Translations under genes and position numbers: made by a program
Shown here: one piece after another, positions 36,739 to 46,100 of the stretch
How positions within the stretch are numbered: the stretch's first letter is position 1
Layout: each line of letters begins with the position of its first letter
Notes under the pieces: model-generated
Databases searched by the model: none
What the model was told of the DNA's origin: nothing
What the model saw: only the letters and a program-made list of their open reading frames with translations
NCBI RefSeq assembly: GCF_050749805.1
Contig: NZ_CP192738.1
Coordinates: forward strand, 3,844,001 to 3,908,000
From: Hahella sp018986435
Lineage (GTDB): Bacteria > Pseudomonadota > Gammaproteobacteria > Pseudomonadales > Oleiphilaceae
Length of the DNA stretch: 64,000 nt
Direction of reading: 5' to 3'

Positions 36739-37572
36739 TTACGCGATAGTCAGATAGATATCCACTTGCGAGTCCGGGCTGTCAGGGCCTGTGAATCGTC
36801 TGTCGTAAAGTTCAAAGTCAGGGCCTTCGATTCTTTCCAGATTGCTTTCCGGCAAGTCTCGGGAGCAGGCTTTGCGAAAGGTGGCGTTGAGCCCCGCAAC
36901 CGGTCCGGTGTGAGTCAAAACGGCGTAACGCGCCGCCGCCACCTCAACGGACACCATGCCTTGGGGAACCGGACTCCCCGCCTCCACCTCGACGCCTGCG
37001 ATATAGCGGAACTCGCCATCTTCCAACGGCAGGCACAGACCATAAGACGCTTCGTAATTAACCCGGCCGCGGATTTCATCCTCTCGGGGGAGATATCGGC
37101 CCCACAGCATGGGAATGGAATCCCGAATATCGCTGCTGCGATACTCCATACCAATAAGGGTGAATGCGGGAAGCTCTTTGACTAGCGGTTTTACTGCAGC
37201 GCCTTGTGTCGAATTCATACTATTGTTCTCCATAATGGGTTGCTTCAGGTAAATCAGCAATTCATTGAGAAGCTTGCGTTTATCTTCGATTTCCCGCTCC
37301 AGCCCGGTGGCGTGTCTACACAGCTTGTTGCGTAATACATGTTCATCGCTCAACGCCCCCTGCTCCTTGAGACTGCGAATGCTTTCCAACGGCACGCCCA
37401 TATCGCGCAGCCATAAAATGCGTTGCAGTTCGTCGATTTGCGACGGCGCATAATAGCGATATCCATTTTCACGACCATATACCGCTGGATGAAACACGCC
37501 AGCGCTCTCGTAATAGCGCAAGGTTTTGGTGGATACATCGAATAGACGGGCCATCTGCCCTATCGTCAGCAT
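36739..37572 (-). CDS. MerR-family regulator with GyrI-like effector-binding domain
   Basis: ATG 37572 follows GAGGA by 6 nt and is preferred to the TTG at 37593. The 277-residue protein has a MerR winged helix (residues ~1-75: TIGQMARLFDVSTKTLRYYE, GYRYY, LRDMGVPLESI) and a coiled-coil dimer helix (~80-115). The C-terminal ~155 residues are a GyrI-like ligand-binding domain (LVKELPAFTLIGMEYRSSDI, DIYLTIA). Such BmrR/SoxR-like activators remodel promoters with long spacers when they bind lipophilic cations or drugs. No target pump is adjacent, so it probably regulates itself or a distant gene. Confidence 0.9.
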   Translation of the reverse strand: MLTIGQMARLFDVSTKTLRYYESAGVFHPAVYGRENGYRYYAPSQIDELQRILWLRDMGVPLESIRSLKEQGALSDEHVLRNKLCRHATGLEREIEDKRKLLNELLIYLKQPIMENNSMNSTQGAAVKPLVKELPAFTLIGMEYRSSDIRDSIPMLWGRYLPREDEIRGRVNYEASYGLCLPLEDGEFRYIAGVEVEAGSPVPQGMVSVEVAAARYAVLTHTGPVAGLNATFRKACSRDLPESNLERIEGPDFELYDRRFTGPDSPDSQVDIYLTIA

Positions 37573-37833
37573 GCTATTCCTCAACTCCGTCAATGAATGC
37601 TCACCCTCAGCTTGAAGCTTCCCCCAAGGGTAAGGTCAAGCGTGGCCCAGAAAGAACAAATCCATCATCAACTTTTATATACCAAACAGAACTCATCCCA
37701 AAGCACTAATAAAACACCCTATTTGGCTTAATGATAGCTTTAAGTAGATGTTTTATTTTATTGATTCATAGAGCAAAGGACTTCCGTCTCTCCGTCCGTA
37801 GAAGCAAACGTATTATGTCGAGAGGAGTTTTGA

Positions 37834-38391
37834 ATGCAATTAAAATACATCGCCCACATGATGCTGCTGACTGGCGCCCTGTTCCTTGCAGGTTGCGGCG
37901 GCTCAGGAGGAGCTGGCGGCGATAACGTGACGGACAACGGCGACGACGACACCTCCCCTGCTGACTGCCAAATGACGGAGTTGGACAAGCAGTTGCTCAA
38001 AGCGCATAACCAGATCCGCGCACAAACGCGCACCTGCGGCGATAAAGAGTATGGCGATGCTCCCGCGCTGACCTGGAATTGCAAACTTGCCGCCGCCGCC
38101 AACGCCCACAGCCGCGACATGGCGGACAACAACTTCTTCGACCACATCGGCTCCAACGGCCTCGGCGTCGGCGCGCGGGTGAAGTATCAAGGCTATTTCT
38201 ATCAGGTTGTCGGAGAAAATATCGCGGCGGGTTACGGCTCAGTCTCCCAAGTTATGCAAGGCTGGCTGGACAGTCCCGGACACTGCGCCAACATCATGAG
38301 CAAGAACTACACGGAAATGGGAGCCGCCAGAATCGACGCCTCCGGCGCAGACTATCCTAGCTATTGGACAACGGATTTCGGGCATAGATAA
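37834..38391 (+). CDS. CAP/SCP-domain lipoprotein
   Basis: The 185-residue protein starts with a lipoprotein signal (MMLLTGALFLAGC), then a Gly/Asp-rich linker and a CAP (cysteine-rich secretory, SCP/PR-1-like) domain. Characteristic motifs are LLKAHNQIRAQ, LTWNCKLAAAANAHSRDM, FFDHIGSNG, GENIAAGY and GWLDSPGHCANIM. The His and Glu residues of the CAP pocket are present. Bacterial members are extracytoplasmic; their biochemical roles are poorly known (binding or cleaving cell-wall or lipid ligands). It closely resembles the CAP domain at the C-terminus of the serine protease at 46101, so the two are paralogues. The ribosome site is AGAGGAG (37819-37825). Confidence 0.92.
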   Translation: MQLKYIAHMMLLTGALFLAGCGGSGGAGGDNVTDNGDDDTSPADCQMTELDKQLLKAHNQIRAQTRTCGDKEYGDAPALTWNCKLAAAANAHSRDMADNNFFDHIGSNGLGVGARVKYQGYFYQVVGENIAAGYGSVSQVMQGWLDSPGHCANIMSKNYTEMGAARIDASGADYPSYWTTDFGHR

Positions 38392-38801
38392 CACCCATTA
38401 CGCCAACACTGTCACATTAAATTCATAACGAAATAGTTTTTCGGCAAAATACAATTTTAATTAGGCCAAAAGAACTAAATTAATTTAATGTTTTTGGCTG
38501 AATGATCCTCCAATGGATATGTTTTATCCTCTTCAACTCTCTATTTATATCTCTCTAATTATCTGTTTTTAAATGCGATATTTTTAATATCGCCTCAATA
38601 TCATTCGTTTACGGCTCGTTTGTTAAGTTTGATTTAAAATCAGCAATTCAATAACACATAAGTATACAAACAATTACATATAAATTGGCGGGACTTCACA
38701 TTTTATAATTGTTGTCACGCCGCTTATAGCCCGCGTTTCTACCTCAGCGTAATATTGCGGGTTTTTTAACCAACGCCAATGTTGAAATGTGAGGAACTAA
38801 G
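38392..38801. other. 410-base AT-rich intergenic region
   Basis: No gene is seen. The DNA is strikingly AT-rich compared with its flanks and contains several TTAAAT/TATAAT-like stretches. It should hold the promoter of the metalloprotease gene at 38802, possibly under silencing by H-NS-like proteins (inference). Confidence 0.5.
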
Positions 38802-41800
38802 ATGTTGCGGTTTCATCCTTTAGCCGGATCAATACTCCTGGCAAGCGCCATCGCTTTGACCGGCTGTGGGTCAGACGACGACGCCAAATCCGGCGACAAG
38901 AATAAAGGCGGCGATAACGGATCTGAAGTTGTCGACGGAACAACCTCCGGCGGAAGCGATACCGGAAACGGCGACACTAATAGCGACGACTCCAACAGCA
39001 GCGGTGACGCCAGCGACGGCGGGTCTGATGGAGACAGCACGACGGGCGGCGACTCCAGCGGCGGAGACTCTGTTGATGGAAGCACTGGCGGCGACGATAC
39101 CGACGATGGAGACGACGCATCTGACGATAGCTCCAGTGGAGACGGTGCGGGCAGTGACGACGACACAGGTAGCGACGACTCAGACGACGATAGCTCAGGC
39201 AGCGACGCCAACCAGCCTCCCACTATTTCCGGGACGCCCAGCCCATTAGCCAAAGAAGGCGAGCCCTTCAGCTTCACCCCCACTGTTAACGATATAGACA
39301 GCGACACCCTTACATTTCAGTTAGTGAACGGTCCATCCTGGATGAGCATCAACACTAACACCGGCAAAGTTACGGGCTCTCCCAGCGCAGATGACCTGGG
39401 CATGGCGAAAGGCATTGTCATCCGCGTATCTGACGGAGAAAAAAGCGCCGATTTGAAGTTTGATCTGGAAGTCGCCTTCAATCCCGTGGAACAGGCCATT
39501 CGTACCGGCGACGCACTGGTCGTCGAAAACAGCCGTGATCTGGCGTCCGCCGCGTTGCGCACAATTGAAGCCAACCGCACCCGCTACAATCAAGCCCGCA
39601 TTGATCTGTTCCAGCTGAATACCGATGGAACCGCCAAAGGCGACAGTCTCACCGCCATTGATTGGGACCCTACTCACGACGCCGCGCAGATAAGCGCCAT
39701 GTTTGGCGAAAACGAAGCCATTCTGATATCCAATGCGGCCAATGAAGGCAAAACGGTTTATAACCGCGGCTTTGGCGTTATCGGCGAAGACGATGCGCGC
39801 TATATGGTCCTCGGCGGCAACCCTATGCGCGAACGCGGCGGAGCCAATGAGCAAATGCACCAATTTATGCAAAACGCGATCGTCTGGCTGACTGGTAGAA
39901 ATAATTTCGACGCACAGCCGCTTAAGCTGGTCATGGCGCAAATGGATGAAAGCTACTGGTTTCATGACGCCACCGGCGTGCGCAAGTGGCTGGACCAGCG
40001 CTATGGCGAAAACGTCAGCTATAACGCGCAGGGAGATTGCGATGGCTCCAAGCTGGCGGACTGCCTCAATACAAATCCGGACTTACTGATCATTTCCCAA
40101 AAAAGCGAGGAAGCGGACGTTGACGCCGTCACTGCGACGGTAGCCGCCGCCATGGCGAAAGGAACGCCAGTGCTGTATCTACACTGGGACGGCAATTTGA
40201 CCAGCTTGGGAGGTAATCTTTTCACGCTGTTTAACGTGTCCTACCAGGAAGACAACTACTGGAAAAGGCTCTATCTAAGCGGTTATGACTCCATCGACGA
40301 CATGGGCAAGATTCCGGAGAGCGTCACACAAGTTAAAACCATGCTGACTCACTTTGAAAACGAGGACTACGCTTTCGACTGGTCCGCCTGTGATGGCGAG
40401 AACTGCTCCGCCGTCAGCGGCCTGAATGCCGGTTTCTTCGAAGGCGCGGATGAAGTGCGCAGCATCATGTCCAATCTGGACAAGAGTAAGACGGATATTT
40501 TCGCCAACGAAGGTAAGCGCTATCAGAAGTTGCTCGCGCTATTGGGCGACCACTACCGCGCCAGCGCCACCTATCCTATGGACAAAATTACGACGGAAGA
40601 TAATGCGTTCCTGAAATCGCTGTACGCGGACTACTCGGTCTACAACTACCGCGCGCTGAATCCCGCACAAAAGGATATGGGCAATTTCAGCCGCAGCAAC
40701 TTCGATCATGTCTCAACCGTCAGCAAGACCATAGACATGGAAAGCAAGCGCTATTTCCGCGCCGCCGGCGTTTACGCTCTGCCTGGCCACACGGTCAAGG
40801 TGACTCGCCTGGACAGCGCCGACGTGGCCACGTCCATCTTTGTCAACACACAGCGTTCCGGCGCCACCCATCAGTTTGAGAAGAACGGCTATACCCGTCC
40901 GAAATTCCTGCAGACGCCGAAGTTCAATATAAAATCCGGCGAGAGCATTACCTTCACCTCCACCTACGGAGGCCCGGTGCAAATTGAATTTGGGAGCAAC
41001 GGCAAGAACGTTTCTTTCCGATTCGAGAATGTGGGTGAGCATCCCTTCTGGAACGGCGAAGAAGACAACGCCAGCTTTGAACAGGCCTTGGCTCAGGGCG
41101 ACTACGATTGGGCGGAACTCGTCACGCCAGGCTTCGAAGTACACTCAAAGCTGGATAAAATGCGTAAGTCCATGCAGGACGAAAACTGGAAAACCGGCGC
41201 AGCTTTGGCGGCGGGAACCATGCGCTACATCCATAACTTCCCGCACATCCTGGCGGGCTTCAAAGGACCTGGCATTGACGTAGTGGCGGAGATACATGAC
41301 TTCGCGGCGGCGCACAGCCTGGAAATCGAGCATATCGATATCGTGAAGCACATGAATGCGGATCAGGCCACCTGTGGTTATGGCTGCTCAGGCAACCCTT
41401 ATGACGCCTATTGGGAGTTCAGCCCGATTGGACACGGCGACATTCACGAGCTAGGTCATGGTCTGGAGCGCGGTCGTTTCCGCTTCAGCGGCTGGGAAGG
41501 ACACGCAAGCACCAACCCATACTCCTACTATTCGAAGTCGCACTACTATCTGGATACCGGTAAAAACCCGAGCTGCCAGTCGTTGCCCTTTGAAAGCATG
41601 TTCAATGTGCTGCGCGACTCCGTCAGCGAATCCGATCCTCAAGCCTATGTGCAGAGCCAGAAGTTAACCGGATGGTCCAACGGCGCCGGCATCACCATCC
41701 AGATGATGATGACCGCTCAGGGCGAAGGCAAACTAAATGACGGATGGAACCTGTTACCCAGACTGCACATACTCGACCGCAACTTCAACGCGGCGTTAGC

Positions 41801-42110
41801 CAGCGAGGAAGCCTGGTCAGCGGCGAAAGCTAATTTGGGCTTCTCCCAATACAGTCTGGATGAAGCAAAAAGCATTAACAGTAACGACTGGATGACAGTG
41901 GCGGTATCCTACGCGACAGGCCTTGATTTCCGTGATTACCTGTCCATGTGGGCGTTGCCGTTTAGCGCTAAGGCGTCAGCCCAGGTTGCGTCCTTCAGTC
42001 TGCCCATGGCGCCGCGCAAGTACTATGCGTCTGGCGGCGACCAGTTCTGTTATGGCCTGGATAAGCCGAGCATTCTCGTAGACGGCGTGCAAACCTGGCC
42101 CAGCCTGTAA
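38802..42110 (+). CDS. ImpA-like secreted zinc metalloprotease lipoprotein
   Basis: A 1102-residue extracytoplasmic protease. A lipoprotein signal (ILLASAIALTGC) is followed by ~110 residues of Asp/Ser/Gly linker. A putative Ig (He_PIG-like) domain follows (~145-225; PPTISGTPSPLAKEGEPF, LTFQLVNGPSWMSI). The remaining sequence resembles Pseudomonas ImpA and related M60-like proteins. The gluzincin site is HELGH at 882-886 with Glu899 seventeen residues after the first His (GWEGHASTN). Relatives cleave mucin-type O-glycoproteins, so degradation of host or algal glycoprotein is a reasonable role. The low-complexity acidic linker may tether the catalytic part away from the outer membrane. GAGGAACTAAG precedes the ATG; a terminator follows at 42151. 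Confidence 0.9.
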   Translation: MLRFHPLAGSILLASAIALTGCGSDDDAKSGDKNKGGDNGSEVVDGTTSGGSDTGNGDTNSDDSNSSGDASDGGSDGDSTTGGDSSGGDSVDGSTGGDDTDDGDDASDDSSSGDGAGSDDDTGSDDSDDDSSGSDANQPPTISGTPSPLAKEGEPFSFTPTVNDIDSDTLTFQLVNGPSWMSINTNTGKVTGSPSADDLGMAKGIVIRVSDGEKSADLKFDLEVAFNPVEQAIRTGDALVVENSRDLASAALRTIEANRTRYNQARIDLFQLNTDGTAKGDSLTAIDWDPTHDAAQISAMFGENEAILISNAANEGKTVYNRGFGVIGEDDARYMVLGGNPMRERGGANEQMHQFMQNAIVWLTGRNNFDAQPLKLVMAQMDESYWFHDATGVRKWLDQRYGENVSYNAQGDCDGSKLADCLNTNPDLLIISQKSEEADVDAVTATVAAAMAKGTPVLYLHWDGNLTSLGGNLFTLFNVSYQEDNYWKRLYLSGYDSIDDMGKIPESVTQVKTMLTHFENEDYAFDWSACDGENCSAVSGLNAGFFEGADEVRSIMSNLDKSKTDIFANEGKRYQKLLALLGDHYRASATYPMDKITTEDNAFLKSLYADYSVYNYRALNPAQKDMGNFSRSNFDHVSTVSKTIDMESKRYFRAAGVYALPGHTVKVTRLDSADVATSIFVNTQRSGATHQFEKNGYTRPKFLQTPKFNIKSGESITFTSTYGGPVQIEFGSNGKNVSFRFENVGEHPFWNGEEDNASFEQALAQGDYDWAELVTPGFEVHSKLDKMRKSMQDENWKTGAALAAGTMRYIHNFPHILAGFKGPGIDVVAEIHDFAAAHSLEIEHIDIVKHMNADQATCGYGCSGNPYDAYWEFSPIGHGDIHELGHGLERGRFRFSGWEGHASTNPYSYYSKSHYYLDTGKNPSCQSLPFESMFNVLRDSVSESDPQAYVQSQKLTGWSNGAGITIQMMMTAQGEGKLNDGWNLLPRLHILDRNFNAALASEEAWSAAKANLGFSQYSLDEAKSINSNDWMTVAVSYATGLDFRDYLSMWALPFSAKASAQVASFSLPMAPRKYYASGGDQFCYGLDKPSILVDGVQTWPSL

Positions 42111-42150
42111 AACTTTACTCGTCTTCCTTAGCGAAGATCAGGTGATTAAT

Positions 42151-42173
42151 AAAGCGGCGCATAGCGCCGCTTT
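42151..42173 (+). terminator. Rho-independent terminator after the ImpA-like gene
   Basis: AAAGCGGCGC and GCGCCGCTTT form a perfect 10-bp stem with a 3-nt loop and a T-rich tail (TTTTCATTT), 40 nt after the metalloprotease stop codon. Confidence 0.85.
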
Positions 42174-42550
42174 TCATTTCAGGCGCGCCTAAACAAGTGT
42201 CCGGGAAAGCGCACAACCGTCAGAAAATTTACAAGGTTAAATTTAAAGAACTGGTTTTTCCTGTCCGGTTCTACTGACATGTCAAAGCGCCAAAATATTT
42301 TAACCCCCTCTTTTTATTTCTTTATTTTCAATAGGATAAGTGACTTTTATTAAGTGCTTCCGTATGTCTGTTTTCTCAGACTCGCCCCTCCCACTGTCAG
42401 TAAATTTTACGGATTAGGTAATACGGACTAGCTAATGACAGCCTGTCACATTGAAAAATAAGGTTAATTGGGTTTTGGCACAACCAATGCGTGAGAAAGC
42501 GGTGATGTACCCAGACCTACTTACCCCAATTAGAAAAAAAGGAGTTGGTT
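42174..42550. other. 377-base intergenic region upstream of the PEP-CTERM gene
   Basis: No gene is seen. It holds the promoter region of the PEP-CTERM gene. A purine-rich AAAAAAAGGAG ribosome site ends at 42544. Confidence 0.5.
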
Positions 42551-43285
42551 ATGACCTCAAGAATAAAACACGCCCTTACAGCGCTGTCTTTGAGCGTAGC
42601 CGCAGTCAGCGCACACGCAGTCACCATTAACGATGGTTACAACGGGGCAGGACTTTCATACAACGGCGACGTTTACGGTAACCCAGACATCTACCAAATT
42701 ACTCATATGGAAGTGACTCACGACAGTGACAACCTCTATGTGTCTATCTTCACAAACTTCTTCGAAGGCGCTGATAGCCTAGGCCATAAATATGGCGACC
42801 TGTTCATCAGCGTCGACGGCTGGCACCCATTCGGCAATGCAGCAGATCGTTATAAAGACGACGATATCACCAATGGCGAGAAGTGGGAGTTTGCTCTAGA
42901 CACATCAACGGGCGATCTCTACAGCCTGTCCATGGTCGATTATATGGATCAGCTAGTTAGCTCCGGAACCAGCAGCAGCGTTCGAAAAAATCAGGAAGTC
43001 TTAGTAAATACCTCCAAGGCGACCCTGGTAGGCGGAGAAACCTCAAGCGTAGACTTGAGTGGCGTCAGCAACACCGTCGGCACACTAGGAGTTATTTCGT
43101 ACACACTGACTCTGGCGGATTTGGGTCTTGACCTCAGCGCACCTACTTCACTTGGCTTCCGTTGGTCGGCCACTTGCGCTAACGATATCATTGAAGGCGG
43201 ATTGAGCGTTCCAGAACCAGGCACACTGGCGATGTTGGGATTGGGGCTTGTCAGCTTAAGCCTATCCCGTCGTAAAAAAGCCTGA
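42551..43285 (+). CDS. PEP-CTERM sorting-domain exported protein
   Basis: ATG 42551 lies 6 nt after AAAAGGAG; the TTG at 42545 overlaps that site and is rejected. The 244-residue product has a signal peptide (ALSLSVAAVSAHA). Its strand-rich body contains NDGYNGAGLSYNGDVY and SDNLYVSIFTNFFEGA. The C-terminal PEP-CTERM signal has VPEPGTLAMLGLGL, a hydrophobic span and SRRKKA. Such proteins are processed by exosortase (EpsH) and are linked to exopolysaccharide. No exosortase is in this window, so it must act from elsewhere. The body domain is not recognised. Confidence 0.9.
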   Translation: MTSRIKHALTALSLSVAAVSAHAVTINDGYNGAGLSYNGDVYGNPDIYQITHMEVTHDSDNLYVSIFTNFFEGADSLGHKYGDLFISVDGWHPFGNAADRYKDDDITNGEKWEFALDTSTGDLYSLSMVDYMDQLVSSGTSSSVRKNQEVLVNTSKATLVGGETSSVDLSGVSNTVGTLGVISYTLTLADLGLDLSAPTSLGFRWSATCANDIIEGGLSVPEPGTLAMLGLGLVSLSLSRRKKA

Positions 43286-43412
43286 TTTTTGCAAACTCGT
43301 ACTATAAGTCGATAAGAACAGGGTGACAGGTGTAAGGCGCAGCGGAGAGTGTAGAGTTTTTTTACACTCTTGTTACACCCCTCCCGACTACAACCGAACA
43401 GGGACGTTTTAC

Positions 43413-43904
43413 TTACTCCGTGACAAACTCCGACACCAGCGCCAGCGTGTCGCTCTCTCTGCCGATGAAAATCGTCGCCTTCCACAGCATACGTCCGGTA
43501 ATGCATACGGGCAGGTATCCTTCCCCTTGATATGATCCGTCCGCCATCCGCGTTAGTTTGGTCTGGTTAAGCCCCATGTACATATCGGCGCCCTCAAAGT
43601 CGACACGGACCCGTTCCGCCTCTATGCCGTGTAGTTGGAGACGAATCGGAAATGCGCGCGCGGGATGAATCGGCTCATCGCCAAATGAAAAGCTTACATT
43701 GCCTGCATCGACCGGAAGGCTACACTGACCTCGTTCAGGCGTGCATTCAGTGACTTTCAAATACTGGATATTCTTGAATTGGTCGATATCGAGAGCGCCT
43801 GAGCTGGGAAGCCATTGCCGCACCAGACCTAACGACGCCAGAAACAACACCAGGGCGAGCAATACTGCTCCCCTCACCCAATAACGCTTGAACTGCAACG
43901 TCAA
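43413..43904 (-). CDS. Hypothetical single-span membrane protein, 163 residues
   Basis: An N-terminal span (GAVLLALVLFLASLGLV) anchors a periplasmic domain with a pair of Cys residues (CTPERGQC) and strand motifs (GNVSFSFGDEPI, RLQLHGIEAERVRVDFEGAD). It lies divergent from the PCuAC copper chaperone at 44106, separated by ~200 nt. Proteins with this layout often occur near copper genes, but I cannot name the family. Confidence 0.75.
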   Translation of the reverse strand: MTLQFKRYWVRGAVLLALVLFLASLGLVRQWLPSSGALDIDQFKNIQYLKVTECTPERGQCSLPVDAGNVSFSFGDEPIHPARAFPIRLQLHGIEAERVRVDFEGADMYMGLNQTKLTRMADGSYQGEGYLPVCITGRMLWKATIFIGRESDTLALVSEFVTE

Positions 43905-44105
43905 AACCTCATTCGCGCTGAAGATGGGAAGGATATGGCCGCGCAGTGTGCCTTTCGGATCAGAAATTGTCCAGCGACAATTTGACGCATAACTCCGCGT
44001 TAACGCTACATTTTCTCAGTGTGCGCCCTGTGTTAGGCTTGGGCCCTGATTGAATCCCCTAATTAATAATCGCCCTAGCCCCGTAACCGCACCTGATATC
44101 TCTCA

Positions 44106-44573
44106 ATGATGATGAAAAAAAGCCTGATCCAAGCCCTTATCGCCACCACCCTAATGTCCTCGCCAGTGCTTGTCTATGCGCAGAATGAAGGCGCGCAGGC
44201 GGTTGAAACCAGTAACGCCTGGATTCGTTTTACGCCGGGAACCATACCCATGGCGGGCTACTTCACGCTCAACAATTCGTCCGCCGAGACTATCACCATT
44301 ATCAGCGCCGAGAGCGCGGACTTCGGGCATGTCATGATGCATCAGACCGTCAACGACAGCGGTCAAATGAGTATGCAGCACATGGGGGAAGGCCTTGCAG
44401 TGACGGCGGGAAGCCACATCTCATTCGCTCCCGGCGGTATGCATCTGATGTTGATGCAGCGTCAGCGTCCGCTGAATCCCGGCGACCATGTCAACGTCAC
44501 CCTGAATCTTGCCGATGGCGGCGCGGTTTCCGTGGAGTTTGAGGTCAAACCTATTTCCTACGAAGGCCCCTGA
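44106..44573 (+). CDS. PCu(A)C family periplasmic copper chaperone
   Basis: The 155-residue product has a signal peptide (MKKSLIQALIATTLMSSPVLVYA) and the PCuAC fold. The Cu(I) ligands fit the family pattern: His and Met in GHVMMH, Met residues in QMSMQHM, and His-x-Met in FAPGGMHLMLM. The strand AWIRFTPGTIPMAGYFTL is typical. It delivers Cu(I) to the CuA centre of cytochrome oxidase or handles periplasmic copper. The operon seems monocistronic or to include the lipoprotein at 44660. A cus efflux operon is present further along the window. Confidence 0.93.
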   Translation: MMMKKSLIQALIATTLMSSPVLVYAQNEGAQAVETSNAWIRFTPGTIPMAGYFTLNNSSAETITIISAESADFGHVMMHQTVNDSGQMSMQHMGEGLAVTAGSHISFAPGGMHLMLMQRQRPLNPGDHVNVTLNLADGGAVSVEFEVKPISYEGP

Positions 44574-44659
44574 CACAACGCTCTTCTCCCGCCTTTCGCG
44601 CAAGCGTATGGGCGCATCCTTGTCTACACTGGAAAGGAATGCGAACAAGGGAGTTGGAC

Positions 44660-45190
44660 ATGCAGCGCCTCGCCATATGGGTTTTCGCCCTCGCTCTGCC
44701 CGGCTGTGCGGGACAGGGATACTCCAATGCACACGGCCCCCAAGTGGATGTAGCGGTGCATCCCGCCTGGTACGACGGCGAGCGCGTCTACTACATCACC
44801 ACAGACGTCTCCGATCGGGATATGGCGGCGATGATGCAGGCCAATTATGCGCCCCGCTTGAAAGATGCGATTCCAGATTATCCCAAGCCACCACAGGTTC
44901 GTACTGTGCTGGAAAGGGTCTACCGGGTTCGTAATTTCGACCAGCCCAGCATATTTCCCTCCGCGCCAGAGCCGCCAGGTTCGAAAAGCGTCAACATTCA
45001 ATACAGTCCTTTGTGGCTGATGTATGAGGTGGTTTGGAAAGCCGGCGTCGCGCCTGTAGAGCTTAAATCCGAGGAGCAGGTATTCGTAGCGGAGAGCCAG
45101 GGAAAGCTGGAGATTCATCGCACCGACATCGTGGTGAACTGCCCTGTGGTGCATTACGAAGGCGAACGCATCGATCGCTATGAGTGGTGA
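44660..45190 (+). CDS. Hypothetical lipoprotein, 176 residues
   Basis: ATG 44660 follows AAGGGAG (44647-44653) and gives a correct lipoprotein signal (IWVFALALPGC). The mature part has Trp/Tyr-rich strands (VAVHPAWYDGERVYYITTDV, LWLMYEVVWKAGV, VNCPVVHYEGERIDRYEW) with a late Cys. The pattern of YYITTDVSD and later NCPVV recalls a group of proteobacterial periplasmic proteins of unknown role. It is 86 nt downstream of the copper chaperone gene and may be co-transcribed. The function is not known. Confidence 0.8.
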   Translation: MQRLAIWVFALALPGCAGQGYSNAHGPQVDVAVHPAWYDGERVYYITTDVSDRDMAAMMQANYAPRLKDAIPDYPKPPQVRTVLERVYRVRNFDQPSIFPSAPEPPGSKSVNIQYSPLWLMYEVVWKAGVAPVELKSEEQVFVAESQGKLEIHRTDIVVNCPVVHYEGERIDRYEW

Positions 45191-45193
45191 TTG

Positions 45194-45901
45194 CTATTCC
45201 AGCATGCCTGCCTGTGACTTCAACGCATCCATTTCGAGGATCTGGATTTCACCATAGGACGTGGCGATAAGCCCTTTCTGCTCCAGCTCTTTCAATATCT
45301 GGTTAACCGTCTGCCTGGACACCCCCAGCATCATGCCCAGTTGCTCCTGCTGTATATGTATCGCCCGTCGCGCCTGTCCGCTGAAGTCGCCATAGCCCTC
45401 CGCCATCACCACCAATCTGCGCGCCAATCGCAGAGGCGCAGGCAACAGAGTGGCGTCTTCCACCGCGCGAAACGCCAAGCGCAGCTTAAAACAAAGCAGC
45501 ACACCGAAGTCCCGCCAGAAATGCGGCTTCGCCGCCAGTAGCGTTTCCAGACCTTTTTGCGGCAAGTGCAACAAGGTTGTCGGGGTTTCCGCCAGGGCGC
45601 TGTGAGTGCGGTCCAGTCTGTCAAACAAGGCGATTTCTCCGAACCAGTTAGGGGGCTCCACAAACGCAAGAATCGCCTCCTTACCATTTTCGTTAACGCC
45701 AGTGACTCTCAACGATCCTTTCACCACGGCGTAAATACCTGCAGGCTTGTCACCGCGTCGAAACAGAAACTCCCCCGTTCGAAGCCCTTTAATTTGCGCC
45801 AGATTCAGCAGGTCTGTCTTTAAGTCTTCAGGAATAGCGCGAAACCAGGCTCCGCGGTTTAGCAGGTCGTAATACTCGTGGGTGGACAGCTTGTCAGGCA
45901 T
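45194..45901 (-). CDS. Crp/Fnr-family transcriptional regulator
   Basis: Start set at ATG 45901 (MPDKLS); a TTG at 45934 extends the frame by 11 residues and cannot be excluded. The ~235-residue product has a cyclic-nucleotide-binding-like domain (FLFRRGDKPAGIYAVVKGSL, NWFGEIALFDRLDRTHSA) and a winged helix (LGMMLGVSRQTVNQILKELEQKGLI). No N-terminal Cys cluster is present, so it is not an iron-sulfur FNR. The FGEIAL and R-x-x-x-A pocket suggests a small-molecule or cAMP-like ligand. It is convergent with the lipoprotein gene (3 nt gap). Confidence 0.9.
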   Translation of the reverse strand: MPDKLSTHEYYDLLNRGAWFRAIPEDLKTDLLNLAQIKGLRTGEFLFRRGDKPAGIYAVVKGSLRVTGVNENGKEAILAFVEPPNWFGEIALFDRLDRTHSALAETPTTLLHLPQKGLETLLAAKPHFWRDFGVLLCFKLRLAFRAVEDATLLPAPLRLARRLVVMAEGYGDFSGQARRAIHIQQEQLGMMLGVSRQTVNQILKELEQKGLIATSYGEIQILEMDALKSQAGMLE

Positions 45902-46050
45902 GGCGCAGCGCTTATTATTTTGGGTTGATGGCAATGAAATTTTGCGCGATTCAGGCTCAGATCTTACAAAACTTCGATATCAATTGCGCGCTTATCGTTG
46001 GAAAGACTGCTGCAAAGGGCGGGTATTCAGGAAAGGAAAGGGAACAAGTG

Positions 46051-46087
46051 AAAAAGACCGCGCCGCAGGAGGGTCCGGGCGGCGCGG
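46051..46087 (-). terminator. Rho-independent terminator of the protease-CAP gene
   Basis: On the minus strand CCGCGCCGC pairs with GCGGCGCGG across a 12-nt loop and is followed by TCTTTTTC. It lies 14 nt after the stop codon of the gene at 46101. Confidence 0.8.
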
Positions 46088-46100
46088 CGTGAAGGCTGGA

